DNA of 64,000 bases from Malus domestica. Lineage: Eukaryota > Streptophyta > Magnoliopsida > Rosales > Rosaceae. The first letter of the stretch is position 1. Every line of letters begins with the position of its first letter. A program made the position numbers and the translations under genes. Of this stretch, positions 20,944 to 30,597 are shown one piece after another. The stretch spans positions 2,487,501 to 2,551,500 of the forward strand of contig NC_091676.1 of the NCBI RefSeq assembly GCF_042453785.1, read 5' to 3'. The notes beneath the pieces were generated by a model. The model searched no databases and had not been told where the DNA came from. It saw nothing but the letters and a program-made list of their open reading frames with translations.

Positions 20944-21532
20944 TGTTGGTATATGGTCCAGCCCATGATCAATGTTCTAGATTATTCTAGTAAGCAAGAG
21001 ATGAGGCTGGAGCTTGCTAGACAATTCTAGAATGTTATTAAGTTGATGGAAAAAGCTAGAGAGTACTAGCTTCCTTGGTTGCAAATGGAAAGATCTAGAA
21101 GCTACAAGTATATGGCTAGTCTAGATTTTTCTATACTAGAGGTTTGAAGAAGGAACTAGAAACTAGTAGAATGCCAAGCCCTCACCTATAAATATGGGTG
21201 TGATGTAACCAATTGAGAACCAAGAGTGAGTAGCAAAGGATCAAGTCCAAAGCTAGAGTTCCACTCCAAGAGTGAGAGTGAGAGTGTTCCACTACACATT
21301 GTGTGAGTGAAGTTTAGAGTGATAGAAAGTGTGTGTTATACTTTCTTGTATCCATCAAGCCTTGTCTTTGGCTTGGTAAGACTACTCTTGTTGTATTCAT
21401 TTTTTTTTCTTGTAGTGAAGATTCCTTGTTTGGTGGACGTAGGCATAAATTGCCGAACCACATAAATTCTTGGCGTCCATTTTCTACTTTACCTTGTGCA
21501 TTCTCTATCTTGTAGTACCGACATTCCTAACA
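20944..21532 (+). repeat. 3' LTR of copia element
   Basis: 589 bp, same length as and identical by eye to the 5' LTR; followed by ATTAG at 21533-21537. Confidence 0.95.
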
Positions 21533-21537
21533 ATTAG

Positions 21538-22200
21538 GACGTGAGTAGCATTCAAATGAAAGACGGAATATAATCATCACTTTCTATCGGTTATGGTTAC
21601 GGGGAGGAGGTTGCTTGTTTAACACAGCCGCAGGTATAACAACCAGCTTGTGCTTTTGGGGAGAGTTGATCTCCCATCAAAATCTAATATCCAATGTTTG
21701 GTGGTGAATGATAATAATATGATCGATCCCACATTGACTCCTCCCAATAGCACTGCCACTTGTTAGCAACACATGTTTTTCTCAGTCTAATTAACCTTTT
21801 TTGTTTTTAAATTCAATTTTTCATCGTACGTATTTAATGAGAGGATTGTTTATTTTCTTGTTCATCATTTAAAGATTATTTATGCAATAAATTTGAAGAT
21901 AGTTTAGTTTTTTATATGTATGAAACACTTGATGATTTTGGTAACAAATAAGATCGTCGTGATTAACTGTGTATTTATTTGATAAATAAGGATGGCTAAA
22001 GCATATTCATTTTTATTGTTTTTTTTACACATATGATTTTCTAAATGTAAATTAAGAAATGAACCATTTTGATTATGACAAGTGCATGTTAAAACTCGTT
22101 AACCACAATTGGTGGACAATGAATAACTGTTTATGGGTTTTTGATTCACTGCATGTAAGGCGCGTTCTAAACTATCATTTTGTCGAGTTTACAAATTCGT
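21538..22200. other. AT-rich intergenic DNA, nothing seen
   Basis: No feature beyond scattered A/T runs. It is the right flank of the copia insertion. Confidence 0.5.
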
Positions 22201-22467
22201 GATATATATCAACAAGGAAATCATATTGTATTAAGTAAAGTAAAAGATGGCGACCCAAGCCAACAAGGCTCCCCGCTTTGCCAGGGTTGAAGAAGAGATG
22301 TCTATTGTACATAGTCTTGTCGTTTTGCAAAGCGACTGTTTCCACAACTAGAACTCGTGACCTTTTCGTCATAAAGGAGCAACTTTTCCGTTGCACCAAA
22401 GGTCGCAAAGTAATTTCTAGATGTGATATTTACCAACAAGGAAATCATATTGCATTAACTGAAGTAA
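22201..22467 (-). mobile_element. Au-type SINE between ~40-bp direct repeats
   Basis: On the minus strand about 22247-22412 reads CCTTTGGTGCAACGGAAAAG.. then AAAAGGTCACGAGTTCTAGT.., GGAAACAGTCGCTTTGCAAA and GTACAATAGACATC.. to GGGGAGCCTTG. This is the tRNA-derived Au SINE of flowering plants, with recognisable A- and B-box regions of the RNA polymerase III promoter. The flanks 22201-22243 and 22424-22467 are direct repeats of about 40 bp (CAACAAGGAAATCATATTG core) with several differences. That is longer than a usual SINE target duplication. Confidence 0.85.
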
Positions 22468-22848
22468 TTTTTTTTTTTTATAATTTAATGTAATGTGAGA
22501 TGATATCAAGATTTTTAAACGAAGCATGAAATGTATTTTTAAACCAGAAAATCAAGCTGTACAGGTATATGTACAAGACCAAGATGCATCCAATGCAGAA
22601 ATTCAATCAGCTTCTTCTTCTCATCAGAAGTCACGTTAATCGCGTCCAAATCAGAGTCTTCTCACTTTGCAATTCTGCCTTTTGCCCGCCTTCTTAAGTC
22701 AGACGTAGATGATTGATGTCGATTTTTTTCTCTGAAGTATTAACATAAAACGAGAACAGAATTTGTTAATTTAGATAAAACCTCGTATTTGAAAGGTTTA
22801 GAAGAGCAGAGAATCCTTGTTCTTACAGGCTTACAGCCGGGAATGCTT

Positions 22849-24933
22849 CTAATCTTTGTTCCTCCTCCTTTTACTTACATGAGGTGAACTGCTTGAGCTC
22901 TCCCCTCCGGTGATGGGGGAAATCTCGCTGTTATGACAATCATTCCCACTGCCTTCGGTGCTGTGCCTTGAAATACAGAACGACAGAGTTGAACACGGTT
23001 GAATAGGACATGGAGAATCCATGTTTTCTTGATGGTTTTCAGGTTGGTTACAAGCCTTATCGTTGTCCAAGTGAGCAGACCGATTAATGAAAACAGATGA
23101 AGCCTCTGATGCATCATGTTCCTGCCAAATGATCATTTAGGAACATAAATGAGAAAAGAGTTTAAGTCAGAAACCAGAAGAGAAGGAAAATCAAAATTCG
23201 CACGCTGCACTTGCATTGCCATTATCCGATTTGTCCAGGGATATGCCCTTCTCCACCGACGAGTAAGACACATCTTTATCATGAAGCACTGCAGCTCTGA
23301 TAGGATCTTGATCACCTCCGAATAGTTCTTCGAAGTTTTGAAATGTCATATCAACATCAGGTATATCGAAATCATCAGAACAAACAAGTTCTTCACAAAC
23401 CCCTATGTCTTGCATATTTTGAGGCCACAACTGCAAAACCAATACATGATCATATGGAAAAACAAAATGAAATGTGTTATGATCTTTAACAAGGCCTAAA
23501 GTTATCAGTTGTTGTTGAACATAATTAAAACTTAATCTCCCTTGTGGCACTTCTAAACGATAGCCTATCCGTGTTTAAACGAGTAACAAGTGAGATGTAA
23601 CTACATATCATTCCAAATGAATCAATTTCACCGGCGTTGATCGAACCTGATTACTTTGAACCGGACTTCTGCATTGCCAAAAGGATTCTGTATGCAATGG
23701 AAGTCCAGCAGGTGAAGATGGTTGCATATGCTCCATTTGAGAAAATGGAAATGATAAATGATCAACTTTCAGTTCCTGAACCGGACTGTCCCTTTGCCTA
23801 AATTTAATGCCGGCATTCTGAGAATGTTGTAAACGCTGATCAAGATGAACATCGAGCCTCTTCGATGTCCGAAGTACTGAGGAAGATAGGTCACTTTGCT
23901 CTCTACCGGGTTCCAGCAGTGAAGGGCCGTTTCCCCCAGAAAGCTGAATCCTTTTCAATTCTAGAATCTGGTGCAGAATGAAATTGTTCTCTTGACCTTC
24001 AGGAGATATCTGCAAGATAGAACGCAGTCAGATACACTTTAACGCACGAAGTTACAGCGAATTCCCAGACCTAGTCACATAAGACTGCACCTCATCCATA
24101 ACGGCAGATGTTCAATATCAAGAGAAACTCCAATTCTGATACTCTCATGCTTTTTAAGCGCGGATAAATATAAACTAGTTAACGAATATTTACATACCAA
24201 ATTCATATTGTATATTTCAACAGTGCCAATTACATTGTCAGCCAAGTTTAAAGAGAACAATTAAAAGCTCCTGCATACCTTGTATTGTTGACTGCTCGAT
24301 CCCGCTTCAGGTTCAGCACCTGAAATCCAGGTGAGAGAATTTGCTGCCAGAAGGCCTTCAGCTTGAGAGCAAGACTGCTCTAGACTATCCAAGTTTACTG
24401 CACTTGAGTCGCACGAAGAGCCACAAGAATTGGACAGAGTCCCATTCAAATCCAAATGCGCACTACAATTGTCGGTCTCGTTCAATTTGAAACCCCACAA
24501 TGCTGCAAAGTCCTCAGCAGACGGGGAACCTGTGCACGAAAATTCTACAATGCATCAATGTACTGCGTATTTTGCGGCCGTCAGATATACCAGTTCTATC
24601 TTCTATCTGTCCAGTTGAAGAATGTAGTGCATACATTGATGCGTACTAGAAAAACTCACCTGTGTAACTGCTGATTGCCCTTTTTGGATGTTGGGAGGCG
24701 ATCGTGTGCAAAGCACGGTCACAGGCACGGCACATAAACATCTTGTGATCCAAACACTGAATACAAGCCGGGAAATGTCTGCACAAGTCACACAAGATAC
24801 TGCGCAAATGCCGGTTGAAAAGTGTGTTTGCCGAATGGACCTTCGCATCGCAGGAGAGGCAAAGAAGTGCTGCATCAGCTTTGCAGTACACAACCGGCCT
24901 CAATGCCAAGCAGAACTCACAAAATTTCTCCAT
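22849..24933 (-). CDS. BBX27: Two-B-box zinc-finger protein (BBX27-like)
   Basis: Exons are complement(22849..23121, about 23194..23430, 23647..24009, 24279..24529, 24660..24933). The start MEKFCEFC at 24933 leads straight into B-box 1 (about residues 5-45), followed by B-box 2 (about 48-85) with its Cys/His/Asp zinc ligands. Later exons carry DFAALWGFKLNE, ILELKRIQL and LWPQNMQDIGVCEE..DDFDIPDVDMTF, all matching my memory of Arabidopsis At1g68190 (BBX27). The family acts in the nucleus in light signalling. The last exon ends in a short basic SKRRRNKD rather than a full CCT domain, like BBX27. The first three introns fit GT-AG and keep frame. The donor of the last intron is not clear: a phase-0 site is needed to enter the last exon, and candidates near 23194-23250 are weak. 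A 5' UTR intron probably spans 24967-25379. Confidence 0.85.
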
Positions 24934-24966
24934 TTTATTATCCTTCCAAACTTTGAAACCCCAAAT

Positions 24967-25379
24967 CTGCCGAGCCCTATTTCTGCCAGATATAACCAAC
25001 ATGAAATGTACAATCTTTTTTGCATGTATATATACAAACGTACTATTTGAGATTTTCTGATTAGATCTTAATAAGATCAGAGCTTCATGTTCCTCAGCTT
25101 TTAGATCGGATGCGGATGGTTGAGAGACAAGGCAATGAATCTTTATGCATTAACCGAATGGCTAAATGATTTCCGATTTCGGTGAATTTCTACGGGGATG
25201 ATCTTTAAACGAGAATTTAGAAGATAAACTGTTCGGATCGTGTGTTTAAGTTAATGATGCGTGGTTAAACAGGTAATTAAGGCTGCATTAAAGTTTGAAA
25301 TTTTAACATCATATAGAAAATTCAATTACAATTTCAAATAATAAAAAAAAAGGTTGGACGAAATTCGGAGAAAAAGTAC
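24967..25379 (-). other. 5' UTR intron of the BBX27-like gene
   Basis: Donor GAAAGAG/GTACTT (25378-25379) and acceptor CGGCAG/ATTTGGGG (24967-24969) on the minus strand fit an intron in the leader. The upstream exon would run to about 25430-25700. Confidence 0.5.
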
Positions 25380-25699
25380 CTCTTTCTGTTGAGCAGGGAA
25401 TTAAAGGTGAGATGGTGAGTGAGAGAGAGCACAGAGCTCGTTTGTTTTGGTTATCTTCTACTTCCTTCTTCTTCCTGCTTTTATCGCGCTTTATGGGTCT
25501 GACGTGGACATGTAAGAGGGGAAACTTTTCCAGCGTGGATTCGGATACGTGGCTCGTGGCAATGGGATCATCATCCACGTTATCCAGTTCCAATTGGCTG
25601 AGAGACAAGTGTGAATGCACGTGAATTACGCGATCCATGTGATCCGAAGTCTCACTTGCTGTTTCAATTTCTCTACTTTCTTTCGGTTTGTAATCCACC

Positions 25700-27080
25700 C
25701 ACCTATTCTGTTCTTTCAGTTACATAAAATGTGAGTGCACTTTTTATATTTTATACGTGTTCCTTTCGTATTGATTTGAAATATTATCATAATTGCGTGA
25801 TTGATTTAAATTACTATCATAATTGCGTAAATGAGAATTCTACAGTTTTCGTTATCGAAATAGGCTGAAAATAGCTATTGTGGTTTTGAATTTTGATAAC
25901 GAATGGCAAAAGAGATGGAGATAGCATCTCAAAAATTGAACTAGCATTAGCAAATAATCGCTCGTTTGGAAGTATTTTTAAAATAACTAAAAACGGTCTT
26001 AGAAAAAATGTTTTTGGGTCCAAAAGCACTTGAAGCACTAGTTATGTGCTTCTTGTAGGAAACATTTAAAGTGTTTTTTCAAGATTCACCTGCATTTTTA
26101 TAATGATTCGCTCCAAAAATCTTCACCAAAAGCGCTTTCAAACATTGTAAAAGCACTTCTAAACGAATGCTAACAAATCACAAATTCCAGCCAAATAAAG
26201 CTACGTGCCCGTTTAATGCAAAACAGAATTAGGGAGTACTGAATCAGGTCCACTATCCACGTTCACATGAGATTTGTGAAGAATATTTTCTTTCTCCAAA
26301 TCCAATCTCTGTACTTCGAAGCTTGCACTTGTTCTAAAATAATTTCAAAATACAATGACACACTATACAGTTAAAGAGCAGGTACTGCACAAACTACAAA
26401 CATACACCAAAAGATGCCGGTCAAAGGCCCTTCCAGTCCCCATCAAAGATTCATCAAGGTGACGGATTAAGTTCTTCGGTTGAAGAAACACCTGAATTCA
26501 AAGAGGAAAGCCGAAAGGAACCAGAAACACAAACTATTATAGCTAAAACTCAAACAATGGGCAAATATGAGAAATAAACATCTAAAACAAGTATTTGTCG
26601 ACAGCAGCAGTAACGAAGCAAAATTGGATTAGATTCCAGAAAACAATGAACTCAACCGCTAGAATCAATATCTAGAGTACTGATGTTTCAGCATTAGGAC
26701 CAGCCACGGTTACACGATATGACAATTATTCCACTTCGAGATCAAAACTTCGTAATTTGGTTCTACCTAAAAAAAAGACTTTCTTGGCACATCTAATGAT
26801 TTTAATGTGGCAACATGTTTATGAGATTCCCCAGTTCTGAAGCCGGCGAAACGGGTTCTTGCTCTTAATCAACCCAACCATGTCCACTCTTTCAAATTTA
26901 AGCATAACCAAACCAAGGCTTTTGCTCCTAATCTCCTTTTTCCAGGAAATTTGATGAATTTATACTTTTATACCTAAAACGTTAATACCATGAGTGTAAG
27001 GATATACCCTAAAGCAAGAATGTAAAAAGCGATACAAGTCGAAAGATAGATTGCGAAATCATATTTGATGCATTACCATG
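25700..27080. other. Intergenic DNA with a MITE; 3' end of the SUMO-like gene
   Basis: Contains the MITE at 25960-26170. The segment 26340-26500 has a CAG/GTGTTTCTTCAACC acceptor-like site on the minus strand near 26490, so it may be a 3' UTR exon of the downstream SUMO-like gene. This is weak evidence. Confidence 0.35.
25960..26170. mobile_element. hAT-like MITE, family B copy 1
   Basis: Left end GCTCGTTTGGAAGTATTTTT and right end (AAAAGCACTTCTAAACGAATG) are inverted. The same family is found at 42453-42724 and 46533-46742. Imperfect 8-bp flanks (TAGCAAAT and TAACAAAT) would fit a hAT-type duplication. Confidence 0.6.
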
Positions 27081-28545
27081 TCATCTTGAGGTAAAATGCA
27101 CTTCAATAATGTCATTTTCCTCCATCCCAAGGGCATCAGGCGTAGCAGCTGGACCTATTTTGTCCCCATCAAAACAAAACACCAGACTCTGAAGGTCAAG
27201 CTTAACATTATCAGCATACATTTTGAAGAGCCGCTCAAACTTGTCGTCCTGTTGAAGTAGAAGAAAACACAATTGAAATATTACATTGTTTAATATCACA
27301 TAGCCCGTATATACATCAGAGATTAGGCCAAAGAGTACTAGACAAAAATATTGTAAAGGTTAATACTTCTGCACAACATACCGCATAAATACGGAACTGC
27401 TTAACTCCATCTTTGTCTTGAATAGATATAACAATTTTGTTTCGTTCAGGGCGGGGCTTTGGAGGTTGTTCTTCAACAGCCTCCAATGAGCTACTAAGTT
27501 CTCTTTTCACAGACTCCTCTACCGATCTCAACACATTTTCAGCTGATTGTGCAAATGATGCCAGCTCTTGCTTCTTTTTCCTACATTCACAGACCACATT
27601 TAATTGGAAAATTTGAATTGCAACAGAGAAACCAAAACGAAAAAGGGTAAACCAAAAACAACAAGCATAACTCGTCATCACTATATCTGAGACCCAAATA
27701 AAGCCTTAATATTCTAAGATAACTGGCCACATTGAACTATACTTCTTTCATAAAACAATAAACGCATAAATTCCAATTACCAACTTGAATCTAATGAACG
27801 GGAAGCGCATGCACTAGCTGCTAACGCGTCACAAATTTCTACTTGAGGCAAAGATAATCTATATGTTTTGAGAGATATAATAATTACAGTAAAAAACCCA
27901 AAATCCAAATACCTCAGTTCCATTATGGTAGAATCCCCACCCTTCCGCTTAGCGCCGGCAGAAACCTTGGGTGGAGGAGGTAACCAGTCCTCCTCTTCCT
28001 TATCTTCACAGCTAATAACATTCACTACCTTCACAGGTTCGTCAACCTTCTCAACCTAATCACAATATTATCCAAAATAATGTCAACAGATACTGCAATT
28101 TACATCAATTCCTCTTATCATATGGAATTTAACCCACACAGAGACAGAGCACAATTTCAATAACAAATTGTTACCACGGAATCGGAAATTTTCCTCCTTT
28201 TCGGAGGAGAAGCTGACGGAGCATCTAATTCATCGTCTATACAAACATAAAAACAAAAACAAAAATCGAATCAAGCTTTTTTTTATGAAAAAGTTGAATA
28301 ATTTATGCGTCCTCTCAACCGAATCGACCAAAATTAGGAGGAAAGAGCTCACCGTCGAGGCATATTAGATTGACGGGCTGAACGCGTCTGTAATCGAATA
28401 AGGGCTCGAGCTCTTCGGAAAAATCCTCCTGGAAAATCAGAAGTTACAGTGAGATGTGCGACCACTGCTGAATATAGTTATAGAATAAAAATCGAAATCT
28501 GAACAAATTAAAACCCTAATGCGTTTGGAGTGAGCATCTCACCAT
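27081..28545 (-). CDS. Rad60/NIP45-type SUMO-like domain protein
   Basis: Seven coding exons, complement(27081..27248, 27382..27580, 27781..27858, 27913..28055, 28175..28236, 28353..28428, 28543..28545), give 242 residues; every junction is GT-AG and in frame. The first coding exon is the ATG alone. The protein starts MEDFSEELEPLFDYRRVQP, has an acidic/basic linker (EDKEEEDWLPPPPKV) and a coiled region (KKKQELASFAQSAENVLRSV). It ends in a ubiquitin-like Rad60-SLD domain (about residues 165-242) with FERLFKMYADNVKLDLQSLV and a final MEENDIIEVHFTSR. The domain lacks a Gly-Gly end, so it is not conjugated but should bind SUMO enzymes. It matches my memory of Arabidopsis At1g68185, a neighbour of BBX27 there too. 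Related yeast and animal proteins act in SUMO-dependent genome maintenance. Confidence 0.88.
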
Positions 28546-28599
28546 TGTCGACCCGAGAAGTCAGACTCTCCGACTTTTCAATTCAATTTAATTCAAGCG

Positions 28600-30320
28600 A
28601 TAGTTTTATCTTTTAAGCGTCCCGCCGAAAGAAGCAGCCTAATCAAACACATTTTCGAAGAAAAAAATCTCTGGGCTGGGCCTGATCTATTGATCCAATT
28701 ATCCAACATGCCAAATTTTTTATACGAATTTCAAGAGTCATGCTCTTTTAAGGTTCTCATTTGAGAATTTGTGAAGACCAAATACTTAAAATATTTGATA
28801 ACTTAATAAAACATACAGTATGTTTTGAAAAACTTGGTGGTTTTTTAATTTTTAATTTTTATTATTCAACGATGCATTACGAGTAGGGGATAAACTGATA
28901 TCAAATTCGAGTTTAGGAAAACTTGACGATTTTAGAGTGTGATGACAGGATTTTGAAAAGTCGCGATGACATTTCCCTTGAACCCTTCTTTAAGGTGACA
29001 TTCAAAATTGTTGTATAAAAAAGATAATCATTAATTGTTATTTGGGTGAACCACTTAAGACTCTTAAATTTTAAGGTCGACTTCAAATTAGTACCGGAAT
29101 TTTGATGGCTCAACAAAGTCATATCCGTCGATAGACTCGTCGACTAATGTGCCTAAATGTATAGTTTTCGCGTGTTGGGTCTAGTTTGTTAAGACATCAA
29201 AGTTCAAGTAGTAGTTTGGAATCAACCCTAAAGTTCGAATAATTTTAGGTAATTCACTCCTCTCTTCTTTTTATATGGCATATAACGAGAATTTTCTTTT
29301 GTAAAGCAAAAGTTATATTGAATTAGTAATATATGGAAGTTTTACAAATTAAAAAAAGATTGAAGCGCGGGAGCGCCTACCAAGAAGCCCAAGGCTACTT
29401 CCGCCACGCCAATAGGCGCAAACTTTGTTTTAATTTTTAATATAACAAGTTATTCACACTAATCGTGGCTAAACTAGTTGCTCAAATTATTTTCTATTTA
29501 AGTATTGAGTAATCCGACTCCAATTAAATTCGTCTGTAATATATAGGGCTAGTTATTCGTAATTAACAGATTTAGTAACATTATTTGGTACTCATAAGTA
29601 ATCAGCCTAAGCTGCAACATAATTTTTATTTTAAAATAATACTAGTCATTTTAAATATTAGGAAATTAAGTTTAAAAATAAAAACCTCATTAAAACTCCA
29701 AATAACTAACTCTTTGACTCATCATTTCTTGGAGCAATTTTATACTTTTAAGAGAAGTCAATTCAAGCCACGTGTCAGAGTTTGTTGCTGACTTTGAACA
29801 TTTTTTGGATTTTTTTCACTTTCCATCAAAATTAAGAATTGGAATTAAACATTATTGTTAATCAGGATAAGGGCTTCTAAATTAGTCATGAGTCATGACT
29901 TTTGAATTAATTTGCCTAAAAAGCTCATTGGTCAAAAACCTTAATATTAGGGAATTTTTTCATAATTTTTTTTCTTGTTCTATACTTTCCTTGTAATTAT
30001 GCAGAACATGCATCTGCAATTTTTTTAGAACTATAATAACAATCAAGTCTTAATTGAGTGGAATCGGCCTTAAGAAACTAAGTACAGTTTGGACATGTAC
30101 GGTTTAAAATTACGTCGAGGATCTTCGTTGTAATGTTTTCTGTTTTCATAAACAAAAATAATGGCTAAAACTTAAAAATGCATTACAAATAAGAAAATAA
30201 TTGAAATTTTCTCCTTCACTTCTTCTTAGTACTTCAGTTTCAAGTTTTAACCACATTGGTCGACACTCCGTTGACCAGAGTGTGGCCATTTCACTCACAA
30301 TTTGAGCTTCACTACAATTT
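28600..30320. other. AT-rich intergenic DNA between divergent genes
   Basis: Lies between the 5' ends of the SUMO-like gene (-) and the response-regulator gene (+). No ORF, repeat or RNA gene can be supported. Confidence 0.5.
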
Positions 30321-30327
30321 CTTCAGT

Positions 30328-30334
30328 TATATAG
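30328..30334 (+). promoter_or_regulatory. TATA box of the APRR6-like gene
   Basis: CAGTTATATAGATAAATG, about 270 bp before the start codon. A 5' UTR intron from 30402 (GGTAACTC donor) to 30531 (TTTTCAG acceptor) would place the leader correctly. Confidence 0.5.
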
Positions 30335-30597
30335 ATAAATGTGAGCTCTCACAACAAATAAATTTCAATTTTGCTTAAGCACCTCAAAGTTCATGTCATT
30401 GGTAACTCTCATCTTTTCTCTCTCTATATCTCTCTCTAGGTTAAGAGCTTAAAGCTTCTTAATCTATATCTAATCCTTTTTCTATGATATTAATCCCCCT
30501 AATCTAACTTCTAAATAATTTTTCTTTTCAGATTCAAGCTTCTGGATCTCGTACTTTCTTTGTCGCACTCAGTCTTGTTGTAATTGTTTTGGTGTCC

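Larger units (their letters stand above)
16258..21532 (+). mobile_element. Ty1/copia LTR retrotransposon, whole-looking
   Basis: A 5,275-bp element bounded by two 589-bp LTRs (TGTTGG..TAACA), a 5-bp ATTAG target duplication, an initiator-Met tRNA-type primer site, a single long gag-pol reading frame and a purine tract before the 3' LTR. The order protease, integrase, reverse transcriptase, RNase H places it in Ty1/copia. The Tnt1-like/Tork lineage is my best guess. The LTRs look identical base for base. At 1.3e-8 substitutions per site per year one mismatch would mean about 65,000 years, so the insertion is very recent. It sits between the CCCH gene and the BBX27 gene and interrupts no gene I can see. 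Confidence 0.95.

Noticed and set aside
22875-23117. Alternative frame for the last BBX27-like exon
   Set aside because: It can be reached by a GT donor near 23200, but its product is unlike BBX27, whereas the other frame ends in a Ser-rich and basic tail as expected.
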